Shown: positions 40,991 through 49,919, counted from the first letter of the stretch. The stretch is 64,000 nt of DNA from Amycolatopsis vancoresmycina (GCF_000716785.1 NZ_JNYY01000001.1:1216406-1280405), one strand, 5' to 3'. Notes: generated from the sequence alone by a model not told the origin. A program made the numbers and translations.

Positions 40991-42559
40991 ATGACTGAGC
41001 CAGGTGATATCCCGTCCGAAGCGATCGACGCGCCGGCGTGGCGCGCCGCGTTGTCGGAGTCGATCGAAGACGTGGTCGCGACGCAGGTCGCCGATCTGCG
41101 GGAGGGGTTCGACACCTGCCTGCGGGAGCTGCGGGCCACCAGGCGGGAGATCGAGGACTACGCGGCGTACTGCGCGCAGAACGACCTGCACGCGGACGCT
41201 CCGGTGCTCGCGCACATGACGACGTCCGCCGAGCAGGCCTGGCTGCGGCTCACCATCGCCCGGCGCGAGCTGGACGAAGTGTCCATCGCGGACTCGGCGA
41301 CGGAGCTGTCGGCCGCCGAGGCGGTGCTGCGGTTCGGGCTGTCCACGCTGTCCTACGTGCGCAACGGTCTGGAGTGGACGGCCAAGTCCTACGGCCAGTC
41401 GCGGCAGGTGCAGTTCTTCGGGACCCAGCGGGAGTCCTGGCCCACGATGAACTACGACCGCAACGGCTCGCACGCGTCGGTCACCCGGGTGGAGCGGCAG
41501 CTGCTGGACGTGCTCGGCCTGCCGGACGACGGCTACGGCATCGGCGTCACGTCGTCCGGCATGGCGGCGTTCACGTGGATCGAGGCGTTCCTGCTGCGTT
41601 ACCGGCTGAACGCCGGCGACAGCATCCTCCTGGCGCCCTACATCTACTACGAAGTGGCCCAGCAGCTGACCGCGCTGCCGCACATCAGGTCGGAGCGCGC
41701 CGGCGGCTACCTGGTCGAGGAGATCGTCGCCGACGTCGTGCGCCACCGGCCCAAGGTGGTCTTCGTCGACCCGCTGGCCAACAACGTGCGGCAGCGGATG
41801 TTCGACCTGCCGGAGCTCTACCGGCGCCTGCGCGAGGTGGTGACCGAGCGCCTCACGGTCGTCGTCGACGGCACGATGATCGGCGCGTCACTGCAGCCGG
41901 AGCTCTTCGCGAGCGACGACCGGCTCGAGATCATCTACTACGAGAGCTGCACCAAGTACCTCCAGCTGGGCATGGACTTCGCCCTCGGCGGGCTCGTGGT
42001 GTACCCGGCGGAGCTGACCGAGCTGTTCGACATGCTCCGCCGCAACACCGGCGCGGTGCTGGCGCGGCACAACGCCGAGCTGTTCCCCCGGTACGAGACC
42101 GCCCTGCACCGCCGCCGGATGCGCCGCATCTGGACGAACGCCGAGCGGCTGGCCAAGCTGCTGCTGGCCGACCCCCGGGTCGCCGCGGCGGGCGAGGTGC
42201 ACCACCCCGCGCTGGCGCACCACCCGGACGTGCTGCTCGCGCACAGCCTGCCCTACGGCAGCGGGATCGTGACGTTCCTGTACCACGAGCGCAGCCGCAA
42301 CGACTGGAACAACCTCAACGCGGTGGTCGACCAGATCCTCGTGCACGCGCAGCAGTCCGGGGTGCAGGTCACCAAGGGCGTCAGCTTCGGGTACTCCGTG
42401 CCGCGCGTCTGGGCGCAGGACGTGGGGACGACCGAGGCGGAGCGCAAGTACGTGCCGGCGACGGACGACGAGCCGCTGTTCCTCCGGCTCTACATCGGCG
42501 ACCGGGCCGTCCAGCTCGAAGGCCTGGCCGACGCCATCGCCTCGGCGATCGCCGGCTGA
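40991..42559 (+). CDS. Cys/Met-metabolism-type PLP enzyme with N-terminal extension
   Basis: A 522-residue fold-type I PLP enzyme starting at ATG 40991. The core follows the cystathionine gamma-synthase/methionine gamma-lyase pattern: VTRVERQLLDVLGLPDDGYGIGVTSSGMAAFTWIEAFLL (start of the PLP fold), VVFVDPLANNVRQRMFDLPEL, VVVDGTMIGA with the PLP-ring aspartate, and the Schiff-base lysine in YYESCTKYLQLGMDFALGG. A later VLLAHSLPYGSGIVTFLYHE follows. It is over 100 residues longer than the usual 390-430, mostly an N-terminal helical region to about residue 140. Because the neighbouring operon is a complete MTA salvage route, I propose it acts on SAM by gamma-elimination or substitution, releasing MTA. 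Other gamma-substitution substrates remain possible. Confidence 0.85.
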   Translation: MTEPGDIPSEAIDAPAWRAALSESIEDVVATQVADLREGFDTCLRELRATRREIEDYAAYCAQNDLHADAPVLAHMTTSAEQAWLRLTIARRELDEVSIADSATELSAAEAVLRFGLSTLSYVRNGLEWTAKSYGQSRQVQFFGTQRESWPTMNYDRNGSHASVTRVERQLLDVLGLPDDGYGIGVTSSGMAAFTWIEAFLLRYRLNAGDSILLAPYIYYEVAQQLTALPHIRSERAGGYLVEEIVADVVRHRPKVVFVDPLANNVRQRMFDLPELYRRLREVVTERLTVVVDGTMIGASLQPELFASDDRLEIIYYESCTKYLQLGMDFALGGLVVYPAELTELFDMLRRNTGAVLARHNAELFPRYETALHRRRMRRIWTNAERLAKLLLADPRVAAAGEVHHPALAHHPDVLLAHSLPYGSGIVTFLYHERSRNDWNNLNAVVDQILVHAQQSGVQVTKGVSFGYSVPRVWAQDVGTTEAERKYVPATDDEPLFLRLYIGDRAVQLEGLADAIASAIAG

Positions 42560-42576
42560 CCGGCCACCATGCCCGA

Positions 42577-42604
42577 GGGGCGCTCACCGTCCGGTGAGCG
42601 CCCC
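42577..42604. terminator. Perfect 12-bp-stem terminator between convergent genes
   Basis: ggggcgctcacc (42577-42588) and ggtgagcgcccc (42593-42604) pair fully around a GTCC loop and are followed by TTT. It sits between the PLP gene and the convergent MFS gene. Confidence 0.85.
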
Positions 42605-42627
42605 TTTGCCACATCGTCTCGAGAACG

Positions 42628-43827
42628 TCAGGCGTCGACGGGCTCGCGGGTGGGGAGGAGCCTGCCCGGCAGGGTGCGCAGCAGGGCGACCCCCACGGCC
42701 GAGCCGGCCGCGACCACGGCCATGACGAGGAACGCGGGCGTGCCGAGGCCGGCGTACGCGACGGCGCCCAGCACCGGCCCGAGGATGAACCCGATGTCGG
42801 ACACCAGGCCGAAGGCGCCGAACGCGCGCCCGAGCTGGTGCCTCGGCACGAGGTTCACGCCCTGCCGGGCGACCAGGTACAGCACGGGCTGGGCCGTCAT
42901 GAACAGCAGCAGCCCGGCGCACATCGCCACCACGCCGTCGAACAGCCCGACCGCGGTCAACCCGATCGCCTCGGCGCCGAACGCGTACGCCGAGATCACC
43001 AGCAGCGGCCGGGACTCCACGAACCGGGCGCACGTCATGGCCACGGTCATGAACACCGCCAGCCCGGCGGTGTAGAGCAGCGACGTGTAGGCGACGCCGT
43101 TGCCCGTCACGTCGTCGAGGTGCAGGGGAAGCACCGGTTCGAGGGCCGCGAACAACGCGTTGTTGACCAGGTCGACGACGGCGAACAGGCCGACCAGCAG
43201 CACCAGCGTCCGCACCGCGCGGCCACGGTCGGCCGGTACCGGTGGCGGCGGGGCCACGGGCTCCGGGGCAGCCCGCAGGCCCAGCAACAGCAGCCCACCG
43301 GTCAAGGTCACCGCCGCGCCGGCCAGGAAGACGCCCGTGAAGCCCAGGAACGGGTGCAGCAGGCCGACGACCGCGGGCCCCAGCACCATGCCGGCCGTGC
43401 AGCAGCCGCCGAACCAGCCCATCACCCGGGCCGTGCCGAACCGCGAACTGCCGCCCAGCGAGCTGGCCAGCTGGTACAGCACCGGCATCGTGATGCCCTC
43501 GGCCACGCCCCACGCGAGCCGCCAGCTCAGCACCTGCCAGCCCGCGGTGGCGAAGGCCAGGCCGACCACCGTCGCGGCCGTCAGGGTCAGGCCGGCGAAG
43601 CCGATGAGCTGCGGCCGGGACGTGCGGTCGACCAGGATGCCGCCGATGGGCTGCGCCAGCGCCTTGGCCAGCGCGAACCCGCTGAAGGCCGCGGCGACCT
43701 CCAGCGCCGACATCTGGAACCGGCCGGTCAGTTCGGGCACCAGCGGCACCAGCATCGTGTACGCGACGTTCATCATCGCCGCGGACAGCAGCAGGGCTCC
43801 GATCCCGGACTGCCGCGGGGCGGTCAC
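42628..43827 (-). CDS. MFS exporter
   Basis: A 399-residue MFS transporter with about 12 spans, starting at GTG 43827 inside a 4-base overlap (GTGA) with the upstream acyltransferase gene. It shows the drug-efflux-like layout: MMNVAYTMLVPLVPEL in helix 1, GFALAKALAQPIGGILVDRTSRP (loop 2-3 motif), WGVAEGITMPVLYQL and GWFGGCCTAGMVLGPAVVG (antiporter-type helix 5 motif). It may export the final product of the locus, or confer self-resistance. The coupling to the acyltransferase gene supports membership in the cluster. Confidence 0.88.
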   Translation of the reverse strand: MTAPRQSGIGALLLSAAMMNVAYTMLVPLVPELTGRFQMSALEVAAAFSGFALAKALAQPIGGILVDRTSRPQLIGFAGLTLTAATVVGLAFATAGWQVLSWRLAWGVAEGITMPVLYQLASSLGGSSRFGTARVMGWFGGCCTAGMVLGPAVVGLLHPFLGFTGVFLAGAAVTLTGGLLLLGLRAAPEPVAPPPPVPADRGRAVRTLVLLVGLFAVVDLVNNALFAALEPVLPLHLDDVTGNGVAYTSLLYTAGLAVFMTVAMTCARFVESRPLLVISAYAFGAEAIGLTAVGLFDGVVAMCAGLLLFMTAQPVLYLVARQGVNLVPRHQLGRAFGAFGLVSDIGFILGPVLGAVAYAGLGTPAFLVMAVVAAGSAVGVALLRTLPGRLLPTREPVDA

Positions 43828-44855
43828 GGGCGCTGCTCCAGCCCTTCGTAGCCGGCCTCGGTGACCAGGCCGTCGTGCACCGCCGTCAGCCGCGGGCCGT
43901 AGACCTCGACGTCGCCCGGCTCGGCCGAGTACCACAGGCCCCACAGGTGCAGACCGCCGAAGCCGTGCTGCTTCTTGAACCGGTCGTTGCCCCGGCCGAA
44001 CTCGACGATGTCCCAGCCGCGGTCGACGCCCTGCGCCATGATTTCGTACAGCATGAACGGGTACGCACTGACCTCGCCGTAGACGGACGGGTCCGTGCCG
44101 CCGGCCCACAGGTACAGCCGGCGGTCGTGCTCCAGCGCGACGAACGCGCCGATCGTGCGGCCCTCCCACTCGGCGCGGATCACGCTGGCGTACGGCGTTT
44201 CCAGCACGGCCGCCAGCGTCGGGGCGTCGTAGAGCCCGGGCCAGCCGTGCTTGACCGCCGAGCCGTTGCACAGCTCGAGCACCCGGTCGATGTGCGCGGC
44301 CGCGGCGGGGCCGGTGTCCTCGACCAGCTTCACGTTCTTCTCCGTGGCCCGGCGCCACCGGCGGCGCCAGTCGGTGCGCTTGCGGCGCGGCACCGCGCCC
44401 ATCACCGGGTCCGGGCCGCTGCCCGGGTTCTTGTAGTACGCGGTGTCCAGCCGGGCGAAGACGTCCGGCGGGCGGACGGCGGCCCACTGGCGGGCCGGCT
44501 CGGGCGGCAGGTTGAACACCAGCACGCCGGCCGCGCCCAGGTCCCGTGCCTGCGCGCGGGCGTCGTCGACCAGGGTCGCCACGGCGGCGCTGTCGCCGGC
44601 CAGGTACGCGGGGCCGTAGACCGAGTAGACCGAGCCGATCGTGAGGACCGGGCGGTCGAACACCGGTCCGCTTCCGGTCTCGTCTTCGTAGCCCTGCCAG
44701 AACGGGGAGTGCTCGAGCAGGTAACGCGGCGCGCGGCCGGGATCGAGCACGCGCTGCCGCTCGATGGTCGCCCGCGTCCACGCCGCCAGCCACTCGTCGG
44801 TGTCGAACACCGTGGGCGGATGAGGCTGGGCCTCGGGTTTCCGGGCGAGCGTCAT
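43824..44855 (-). CDS. FemAB/GNAT-type acyltransferase
   Basis: A 343-residue protein starting at ATG 44855 behind GGAGGAG. It has the double-GNAT layout of the FemAB/BioF2-like acetyltransferase group. The N-terminal half (about 1-150) ends at ARQWAAVRPPDVF. The second half has RRRWRRATEKNVKLVEDTG, VIRAEWEGRTIGAFVALEHDRRLYLWAGGTD, VSAYPFMLYEIMAQGVDRGWDIVEFGRGNDRFKKQHGF and the typical end LWGLWYS. Relatives transfer aminoacyl groups from tRNA or acyl groups from CoA/carrier proteins. It may pass the carrier-bound acyl group to the PLP-enzyme product; that is inference. It is divergent from mtnA. Confidence 0.85.
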   Translation of the reverse strand: MTLARKPEAQPHPPTVFDTDEWLAAWTRATIERQRVLDPGRAPRYLLEHSPFWQGYEDETGSGPVFDRPVLTIGSVYSVYGPAYLAGDSAAVATLVDDARAQARDLGAAGVLVFNLPPEPARQWAAVRPPDVFARLDTAYYKNPGSGPDPVMGAVPRRKRTDWRRRWRRATEKNVKLVEDTGPAAAAHIDRVLELCNGSAVKHGWPGLYDAPTLAAVLETPYASVIRAEWEGRTIGAFVALEHDRRLYLWAGGTDPSVYGEVSAYPFMLYEIMAQGVDRGWDIVEFGRGNDRFKKQHGFGGLHLWGLWYSAEPGDVEVYGPRLTAVHDGLVTEAGYEGLEQRP

Positions 44856-45013
44856 CGAAGCTCCTCCGTGCGGCGGACATTCCTCACTACGACGGTAGGG
44901 GCGCGCGGCCGCCCGGGCGAGGGTCGACCACCAGCGGCGCATTCTCGGAGAAGCGGTGCCGGCCCGCACGATCGAGGATGCCCGGGTGATCGACGGACTG
45001 CGACGCTGGGCGC

Positions 45014-46030
45014 ATGACGCGCTCCATCGCCTGGCAGGACGGCGCCATCGAGGCCGTCGACCAGTGCGCGCTGCCGCACGAATACCGGACGCTGCGCCTG
45101 TCCACTGTGGATGAAGTGATCGACGCGATCCAGCGCCTGGCAATCCGGGGCGCGCCCGCCATCGGCGTGGCCGGCGCCCTCGCCGTGGCGCTCTCGGCCC
45201 GTGCGCACACCCGCGACGGCGTCTGCGACGAGATCGCGGTCCGCACCGAGGCGCGGCGGATCGCCGACGCGCGGCCGACCGCGGTCAACCTGAGCTGGGC
45301 GGTGCGCCGGGTCGTCGACAAGCTCGGCGGCGGCGCGGACGCCGTGCTCGCCGAAGCCGTCGCCATCCTCGTCGAGGACGAGGAACGCAACCGTGCCGCA
45401 GCGGGCGAAGCCGCGAAGCTCGTGCGGCGGCTGTGCGGGCCGGAGCCGCTGCGGCTGCTGACCCACTGCAACACCGGCCGGCTGGCCACGGTCGCCTGGG
45501 GCACCGCGCTGGGCGCCATCCGCCTGCTGGCCGGTGAAGGACACGTGACCGAGGTGCTGTTCGGCGAGACCCGGCCGCTGCTGCAGGGCGCGCGGCTCAC
45601 GGCGTGGGAGCTGGCCGAGGCGGGCATCCCGCACCGGATGCTGGTCGACTCCGCCGGGCCGGCCGCACTGGCCGCCGGCATGGTCGACTGCGTGCTGGTC
45701 GGCGCCGACCGCGTGTGCGCCAACGGCGATGTCGCCAACAAGATCGGCACGTACTCGCTGGCGCTGGCCGCGGCGCGGGCCGGGGTGCCGTTCGTGGTCG
45801 TCGCCCCGGAGTCCACCCTGGACACGACGTTGCGCAGCGGCGCGGACATCGTCATCGAAGAGCGCGCTCCGGCCGAGGTCACCGCGTTCGGCGGCGTCGA
45901 GGTCGCCCCGCCGGGCACCGGGGTGTTCAACCCCGCGTTCGACGTCACACCGGCCGAGCTGGTGACCGCCGTGGTCACCGAGTCCGGCGTGTTCCGTCCC
46001 ACCGGGACGGCCGAGGAGCGGGCGTCATGA
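45014..46030 (+). CDS. mtnA: S-methyl-5-thioribose-1-phosphate isomerase
   Basis: Isomerises 5-methylthioribose 1-phosphate to methylthioribulose 1-phosphate, the second step of MTA salvage. 338 residues, the normal size, starting at ATG 45014. Family marks: AIQRLAIRGAPAIGVAGALAVAL, the catalytic cysteine in LLTHCNTGRLATV, TRPLLQGARLTAWELAEAGIP, and the catalytic aspartate in VDCVLVGADRVCANGDVANKIGTY. It is related to eIF2B-type proteins. It leads a six-enzyme operon and overlaps mtnB by four bases (ATGA). The 158-base gap to the divergent acyltransferase gene should hold both promoters. Confidence 0.96.
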   Translation: MTRSIAWQDGAIEAVDQCALPHEYRTLRLSTVDEVIDAIQRLAIRGAPAIGVAGALAVALSARAHTRDGVCDEIAVRTEARRIADARPTAVNLSWAVRRVVDKLGGGADAVLAEAVAILVEDEERNRAAAGEAAKLVRRLCGPEPLRLLTHCNTGRLATVAWGTALGAIRLLAGEGHVTEVLFGETRPLLQGARLTAWELAEAGIPHRMLVDSAGPAALAAGMVDCVLVGADRVCANGDVANKIGTYSLALAAARAGVPFVVVAPESTLDTTLRSGADIVIEERAPAEVTAFGGVEVAPPGTGVFNPAFDVTPAELVTAVVTESGVFRPTGTAEERAS

Positions 46031-46632
46031 GCGGCGCGGAGCTCGCCGAGACCGCGGCTGGGCTCTACGCGCGCGGCTGGCTGGAAGGGACCGCGGGGAA
46101 CCTGTCGGTCCGGCTGCCCGGGGACCGCGCGCTGATCACCGCGAGCGGCGTCAGCAAGGGGAAGATCACCGCGGCCGACGTGGTCGAGGTCGGCATCGCC
46201 GACTCGCGGCCGGTGCGTGCGGGCGCGCCGCGCCCGTCCGCCGAGACCACGATCCACACGGCGCTGTACCGGTTGTCACCCGGCTCGCACGCGGTCGTGC
46301 ACGCGCATCCGCCCTACGCCACCGCGGTCGCGATCCTGGCCGCCCGGCGCGGCGCCGGCACCGTGACGTTCACCGACTTCGAGATCATCAAGGGACTCGG
46401 GCTGACCGATCCGTCCAAGGTGGTCGTTCCGGTCTTCGAGAACCACGCGCACGTGCCCCGCATCGCCGGCGACGTCACCGAGCGGCTCGCCGCCGACGCG
46501 CCGCCCGTCATGCTCATCGGCAACCACGGTGCCACCACCTGGGGGCCGACGCTGGACATCGCCCGCAACCGCATGGAGTGCCTGGAAGCGTTGTGCCGGC
46601 TGACGTTGCTGGTCGACCGGGCCATCCCGTGA
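46027..46632 (+). CDS. mtnB: Methylthioribulose-1-phosphate dehydratase
   Basis: Dehydrates methylthioribulose 1-phosphate to the diketo compound used by MtnC. 201 residues, class II aldolase fold, ATG 46027 overlapping the mtnA stop. Seen: GWLEGTAGNLSVRLPGDRALITASGVSKGKI (substrate loop), the catalytic acid region PSAETTIHTALYRLSPGSHAVVHAHPPYATA (zinc histidines in HAH), and a later HGATTWG zinc histidine. All the metal ligands of the family appear present. The next gene, mtnD, starts 13 bases downstream. Confidence 0.95.
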   Translation: MSGAELAETAAGLYARGWLEGTAGNLSVRLPGDRALITASGVSKGKITAADVVEVGIADSRPVRAGAPRPSAETTIHTALYRLSPGSHAVVHAHPPYATAVAILAARRGAGTVTFTDFEIIKGLGLTDPSKVVVPVFENHAHVPRIAGDVTERLAADAPPVMLIGNHGATTWGPTLDIARNRMECLEALCRLTLLVDRAIP

Positions 46633-46645
46633 CAAGGAGAACACG

Positions 46646-47230
46646 ATGACCCTGCTCCAGGTCATGCCGGCGGACGACGCCGCGAACGTGCTGCTGCGCA
46701 CCGAAGACCTCGCCGAGATCGCCGCGGAGCTCGCCCCGCACGGCATCCGGCTCGAGCGGTGGGCGACCGTGCCGCTCGCCGGCGACGCCGGGCAGGCGGA
46801 GGTGCTCGCCGCCTACGCGTCCGAAGTGGAGCGGGTGTCGGCGGAAGGCCCGTACCCGCTCGTCGACGTCGTGCGGATGGTGCCGGACGACGCCGATCCG
46901 GAGTGGCCTGCCAAGGCCGAGGCGGCCCGGGCGAAGTTCCTCGACGAGCACACCCACGACGAGGACGAGGTGCGGTTCTTCGTCGAGGGCAGCGGGTGCT
47001 TCTACCTGCACCTGAGCGGCAAGGTGTACGCCGTGGTCTGCACCGCCGGCGACCTGATGTCCGTGCCGGCCGGCACCACGCACTGGTTCGACATGGGGAC
47101 CAAACCGTACTTCTGCGCCATCCGGTTCTTCCAGGAGGAGGACGGCTGGATCGCCGGCTTCACCGGCGACCCGATCTCCGCCGGGATGCCGACGCTCGAA
47201 GAGCTCGTCGCACCGGAACCGCGCTCGTGA
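46646..47230 (+). CDS. mtnD: Acireductone dioxygenase
   Basis: A cupin metal dioxygenase that cleaves the acireductone with oxygen, giving the 2-keto-4-methylthiobutyrate precursor of methionine (with iron). 194 residues. The metal motif is complete: EHTHDEDEVRFFVEGSGCFYLHL (H-x-H...E) and VPAGTTHWFDMGTKPYFCAIRFFQ (later histidine). The start is ATG 46646 behind AAGGAG. The stop overlaps mtnC (GTGA at 47227-47230). With nickel this enzyme family makes a different product, and sequence cannot tell which metal is used. Confidence 0.95.
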   Translation: MTLLQVMPADDAANVLLRTEDLAEIAAELAPHGIRLERWATVPLAGDAGQAEVLAAYASEVERVSAEGPYPLVDVVRMVPDDADPEWPAKAEAARAKFLDEHTHDEDEVRFFVEGSGCFYLHLSGKVYAVVCTAGDLMSVPAGTTHWFDMGTKPYFCAIRFFQEEDGWIAGFTGDPISAGMPTLEELVAPEPRS

Positions 47231-47916
47231 CCCTGGCGGTCGTTCTCGACATCGAGGGCACGGTCAGCCCGCTGTCGGCCGTGCACGACGTGCTGTTCCC
47301 CTACGCGCGCGAACGCCTCGAAAGCTGGGTGCGCCAGGACCGGCCCGGCACGCAGGCCGTCGTGGACGAGGTGCGGGCGGTGCTCGGCGGGCACGCCGAC
47401 CTCGACGACGTGGTGCGGACCCTGCTCGAATGGCACGACGGCAACGCGAAGCACAGTCCACTCAAGACACTGCACGGACTCGTCTGGGAACGCGGTTTCC
47501 TCGGCGGCGAGCTGTCCGGCGTGATCTACCCGGACGTGCCACCCGCGCTGGCCGGATGGCGCAGGCGGGGAACACCGTGCTGGATCTACTCCTCCGGCTC
47601 GGTGCTCGCCCAGCGGCTGTGGTTCTCCCGCAGCGACCAGGGGGATCTCGGGGGCTACCTGGCCGGCCACTTCGACACGCTGACCGGCGGGCCGAAGCAG
47701 GATCCCGCTTCCTACCGGCGCATCGGGCGGGCGATCGGCACACCGGCCCGCGACGTCCTTTTCCTGTCCGACAGCCGGGCCGAGCTGGACGCCGCGAGGA
47801 CCGCCGGCTGGGCGACCATCGGGGTGAGCCGGCCGGGCTGCACCACCGACTTCGGCACGCACCGGGCGATCGCCGACTTCACCGAGTTCGGCACCGCACG
47901 GGAGGTGGCGTCATGA
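47227..47916 (+). CDS. mtnC: Acireductone synthase (enolase-phosphatase)
   Basis: A HAD-superfamily enzyme doing enolisation and dephosphorylation to give the acireductone. 229 residues, GTG 47227 in a 4-base overlap with mtnD. HAD motif I is LDIEGTVSPLS; note D-I-E in place of D-x-D, typical of this subfamily. Motif II is IYSSGSVLAQRLWFS and the lysine is in GGPKQDPASYRRIG. Motif III/IV is VLFLSDSRAELDAARTAGW. The N-terminal helical cap region (ERLESWVRQDRPGTQAVVDEV) is normal. Its stop overlaps the aminotransferase start (ATGA). Confidence 0.95.
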   Translation: MTLAVVLDIEGTVSPLSAVHDVLFPYARERLESWVRQDRPGTQAVVDEVRAVLGGHADLDDVVRTLLEWHDGNAKHSPLKTLHGLVWERGFLGGELSGVIYPDVPPALAGWRRRGTPCWIYSSGSVLAQRLWFSRSDQGDLGGYLAGHFDTLTGGPKQDPASYRRIGRAIGTPARDVLFLSDSRAELDAARTAGWATIGVSRPGCTTDFGTHRAIADFTEFGTAREVAS

Positions 47917-49109
47917 TCAGCGAGGACCCGCTCGTCGGGAAGTTCGCCGCGTTCCGCAGTACGATCTTCGCCGAGATGACCGCGCTCGCCCAGCGCACCG
48001 GCGCGATCAACCTCGGCCAGGGGTTCCCGGACAGCGACGGGCCGCCGGAGCTGCTCTCCGCCGCCGCGGAGGCGGTGCTCTCCGGGCACAACCAGTACCC
48101 GCCGCTGCCCGGCGTGCCCGCGCTGCGCACCGCCATCGCCGAGCAGCGTGCCGCCGACTACGGCACGCCGTACGACCCCGACACCGAGATCCTGGTGACC
48201 GCGGGCGCGACCGAGGCGATCGCCGCCGCCATCGCCGCTTTGGTCCCGGCCGGTGACGAGGTGCTGGTGTTCGAGCCCTACTACGACTCCTACGGCGCGG
48301 CCATCGCGCTCGCCGGCGCCGTCCGCCGGACCGTGCGGCTGCGCCCGGCCGGCGACCGGTTCACGTTCGACCCCGGCGAGCTGGCCGCCGCGGTGACGCC
48401 GCGGACGCGGGCGTTCCTGGTGAACACCCCGCACAACCCGACCGGAACGGTGCTGTCGGCCGCCGAGCTGGCGGCCGTCGCCGAACTCTGCGAGCGGCAC
48501 GACCTGATCGCCATCACCGACGAGGTCTACGAGCACCTGGTCTTCGACGGGGTCCGGCACGTCCCGCTGGCCTCGCTGCCCGGGATGGCGGCCCGGACGC
48601 TCACGATCTCGTCCGCCGGCAAGACCTTCAACGCCACCGGCTGGAAGGTCGGCTGGATCTGCGGGCCCGCGCCGATGGTCGCGGCCGTGCGGACGGTGAA
48701 GCAGTACCTCACGTTCGCCGGCGGCACGCCGTTCCAGCACGCGGTCGCGGCCGTGCTGCCCGACCGGCACCGGTGGCTGGACAGCCTGCGGGCCCGGCTG
48801 ACCGCCACCCGCGACACCCTGCGGGACACGCTCACCGCCACCGGCTGGCGGTGCTTCGCGTGCCAGGGGACGTACTTCCTGCAGGTGGACGCCGGATCGG
48901 TCGGTTACGTCGACGGCACGGCACTGTGTCACGACCTGGCGACCGAAGCCCAGGTGGTGGCGATCCCCAGCGGGGCGTTCTACGCCGATCCGGCGAGCGG
49001 GCGCGAGTTCGTCCGCTTCGCGTTCTGCAAGAGTCCCGCGGTCATCGCCACCGCGGCCGCCAGGCTGGCCGGATTCGCCGCCGGCACACATCGGGAAGGA
49101 GCGGCGTGA
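47913..49109 (+). CDS. Methionine-type (KMTB) aminotransferase
   Basis: A 398-residue class I/II aminotransferase starting at ATG 47913 in a 4-base overlap with mtnC. Motifs: INLGQGFPDSDGPPELLSAAAEAVLSGHNQYPPLPGVPALRTAIAEQ, VLVFEPYYDSYGAAI, FLVNTPHNPTGTVL, AITDEVYEHLVFDG, and the PLP lysine in TISSAGKTFNATGWKVGW. The closest types are YbdL-like methionine and kynurenine aminotransferases. In this place it should amidate 2-keto-4-methylthiobutyrate to methionine, the last salvage step. The mtnE-type role is supported by its position between mtnC and mtnP. Confidence 0.92.
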   Translation: MISEDPLVGKFAAFRSTIFAEMTALAQRTGAINLGQGFPDSDGPPELLSAAAEAVLSGHNQYPPLPGVPALRTAIAEQRAADYGTPYDPDTEILVTAGATEAIAAAIAALVPAGDEVLVFEPYYDSYGAAIALAGAVRRTVRLRPAGDRFTFDPGELAAAVTPRTRAFLVNTPHNPTGTVLSAAELAAVAELCERHDLIAITDEVYEHLVFDGVRHVPLASLPGMAARTLTISSAGKTFNATGWKVGWICGPAPMVAAVRTVKQYLTFAGGTPFQHAVAAVLPDRHRWLDSLRARLTATRDTLRDTLTATGWRCFACQGTYFLQVDAGSVGYVDGTALCHDLATEAQVVAIPSGAFYADPASGREFVRFAFCKSPAVIATAAARLAGFAAGTHREGAA

Positions 49110-49909
49110 TGGGCAACTCGCCAGTCGGGGTGATCGGTGGCAGCGGACTGTACGAACTGCTGGAGGACGCCTCGTTCGTCGACGTCCCGACACCGTACGG
49201 TGCGCCGTCCGATTCGCTGGTGCGTGGGGCGGTCGGCGGGCGTGAGGTGGTGTTCCTGCCCCGGCACGGTCGCGGCCACCGGCATCCGGCGCACGTGATC
49301 AACTACCGGGCCAACATGTGGGCGTTGCGGTCGCTCGGGGTGCGGCAGGTGCTCGGGCCCTGCGCGGTCGGATCGCTGCAGGCGTCGCTCGGCCCGGGGA
49401 CTTTTGTCGTGCCGGACCAGGTGGTCGACCGGACTTCCGGGCGGATCTCGACGTACTTCGACACCGGCGCGGTGCACGTCGGGTTCGCCGACCCGTACTG
49501 CCCCGACGGGCGTGCGGCCGTGCTGAAGACCGCCGGCGAGCTGGACCAGGCTGTCGTCGACGGCGGAACCATGGTGGTGATCAACGGGCCGCGGTTCTCC
49601 ACCCGTGCGGAGTCGGTCTACTACGCTCGGCAGGAGTGGTCGCTGATCAACATGACCGGGTTGCCCGAAGCCGCGCTGGCGCGTGAGCTGGCCATGTGCT
49701 ACACGTCCATCGCGCTCGTCACGGACCTGGACGCCGGGCTCGACGAGGAGAGTGCGGTGGAGCAGGAGTCGGTGTTCCGGGTGTTCTCGGAGAACATCTC
49801 GCGGCTGCGGGAGCTCGTGTTGCGGACTGTTGCTTCACTGGGGGCTCAGGAAGACTGCCGATGTGCGCACGCGCATGATGGGCTCGAGATTCCTACCGAC
49901 CTGCGCTGA
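49109..49909 (+). CDS. mtnP: 5'-methylthioadenosine phosphorylase
   Basis: Phosphorolyses MTA to adenine and methylthioribose 1-phosphate, the entry step. 266 residues. ATG 49109 (or the adjacent GTG 49106) overlaps the aminotransferase stop. Phosphate loop VGVIGGSGLYELL, FLPRHGRGHRHPAHVINYRANMWAL, SLQASLGPGTFVVPDQVVDRT, and the substrate region VINGPRFSTRAES...EWSLINMTGLPEAALARELAMCYTSIALVTDLDAGL match the family. Because MtnP gives the 1-phosphate directly, no MtnK kinase is needed, and none is seen. It sits at the end of the enzyme set, followed by a GNAT-like gene ten bases on. Confidence 0.95.
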   Translation: MGNSPVGVIGGSGLYELLEDASFVDVPTPYGAPSDSLVRGAVGGREVVFLPRHGRGHRHPAHVINYRANMWALRSLGVRQVLGPCAVGSLQASLGPGTFVVPDQVVDRTSGRISTYFDTGAVHVGFADPYCPDGRAAVLKTAGELDQAVVDGGTMVVINGPRFSTRAESVYYARQEWSLINMTGLPEAALARELAMCYTSIALVTDLDAGLDEESAVEQESVFRVFSENISRLRELVLRTVASLGAQEDCRCAHAHDGLEIPTDLR

Positions 49910-49919
49910 GGAGAATGTG

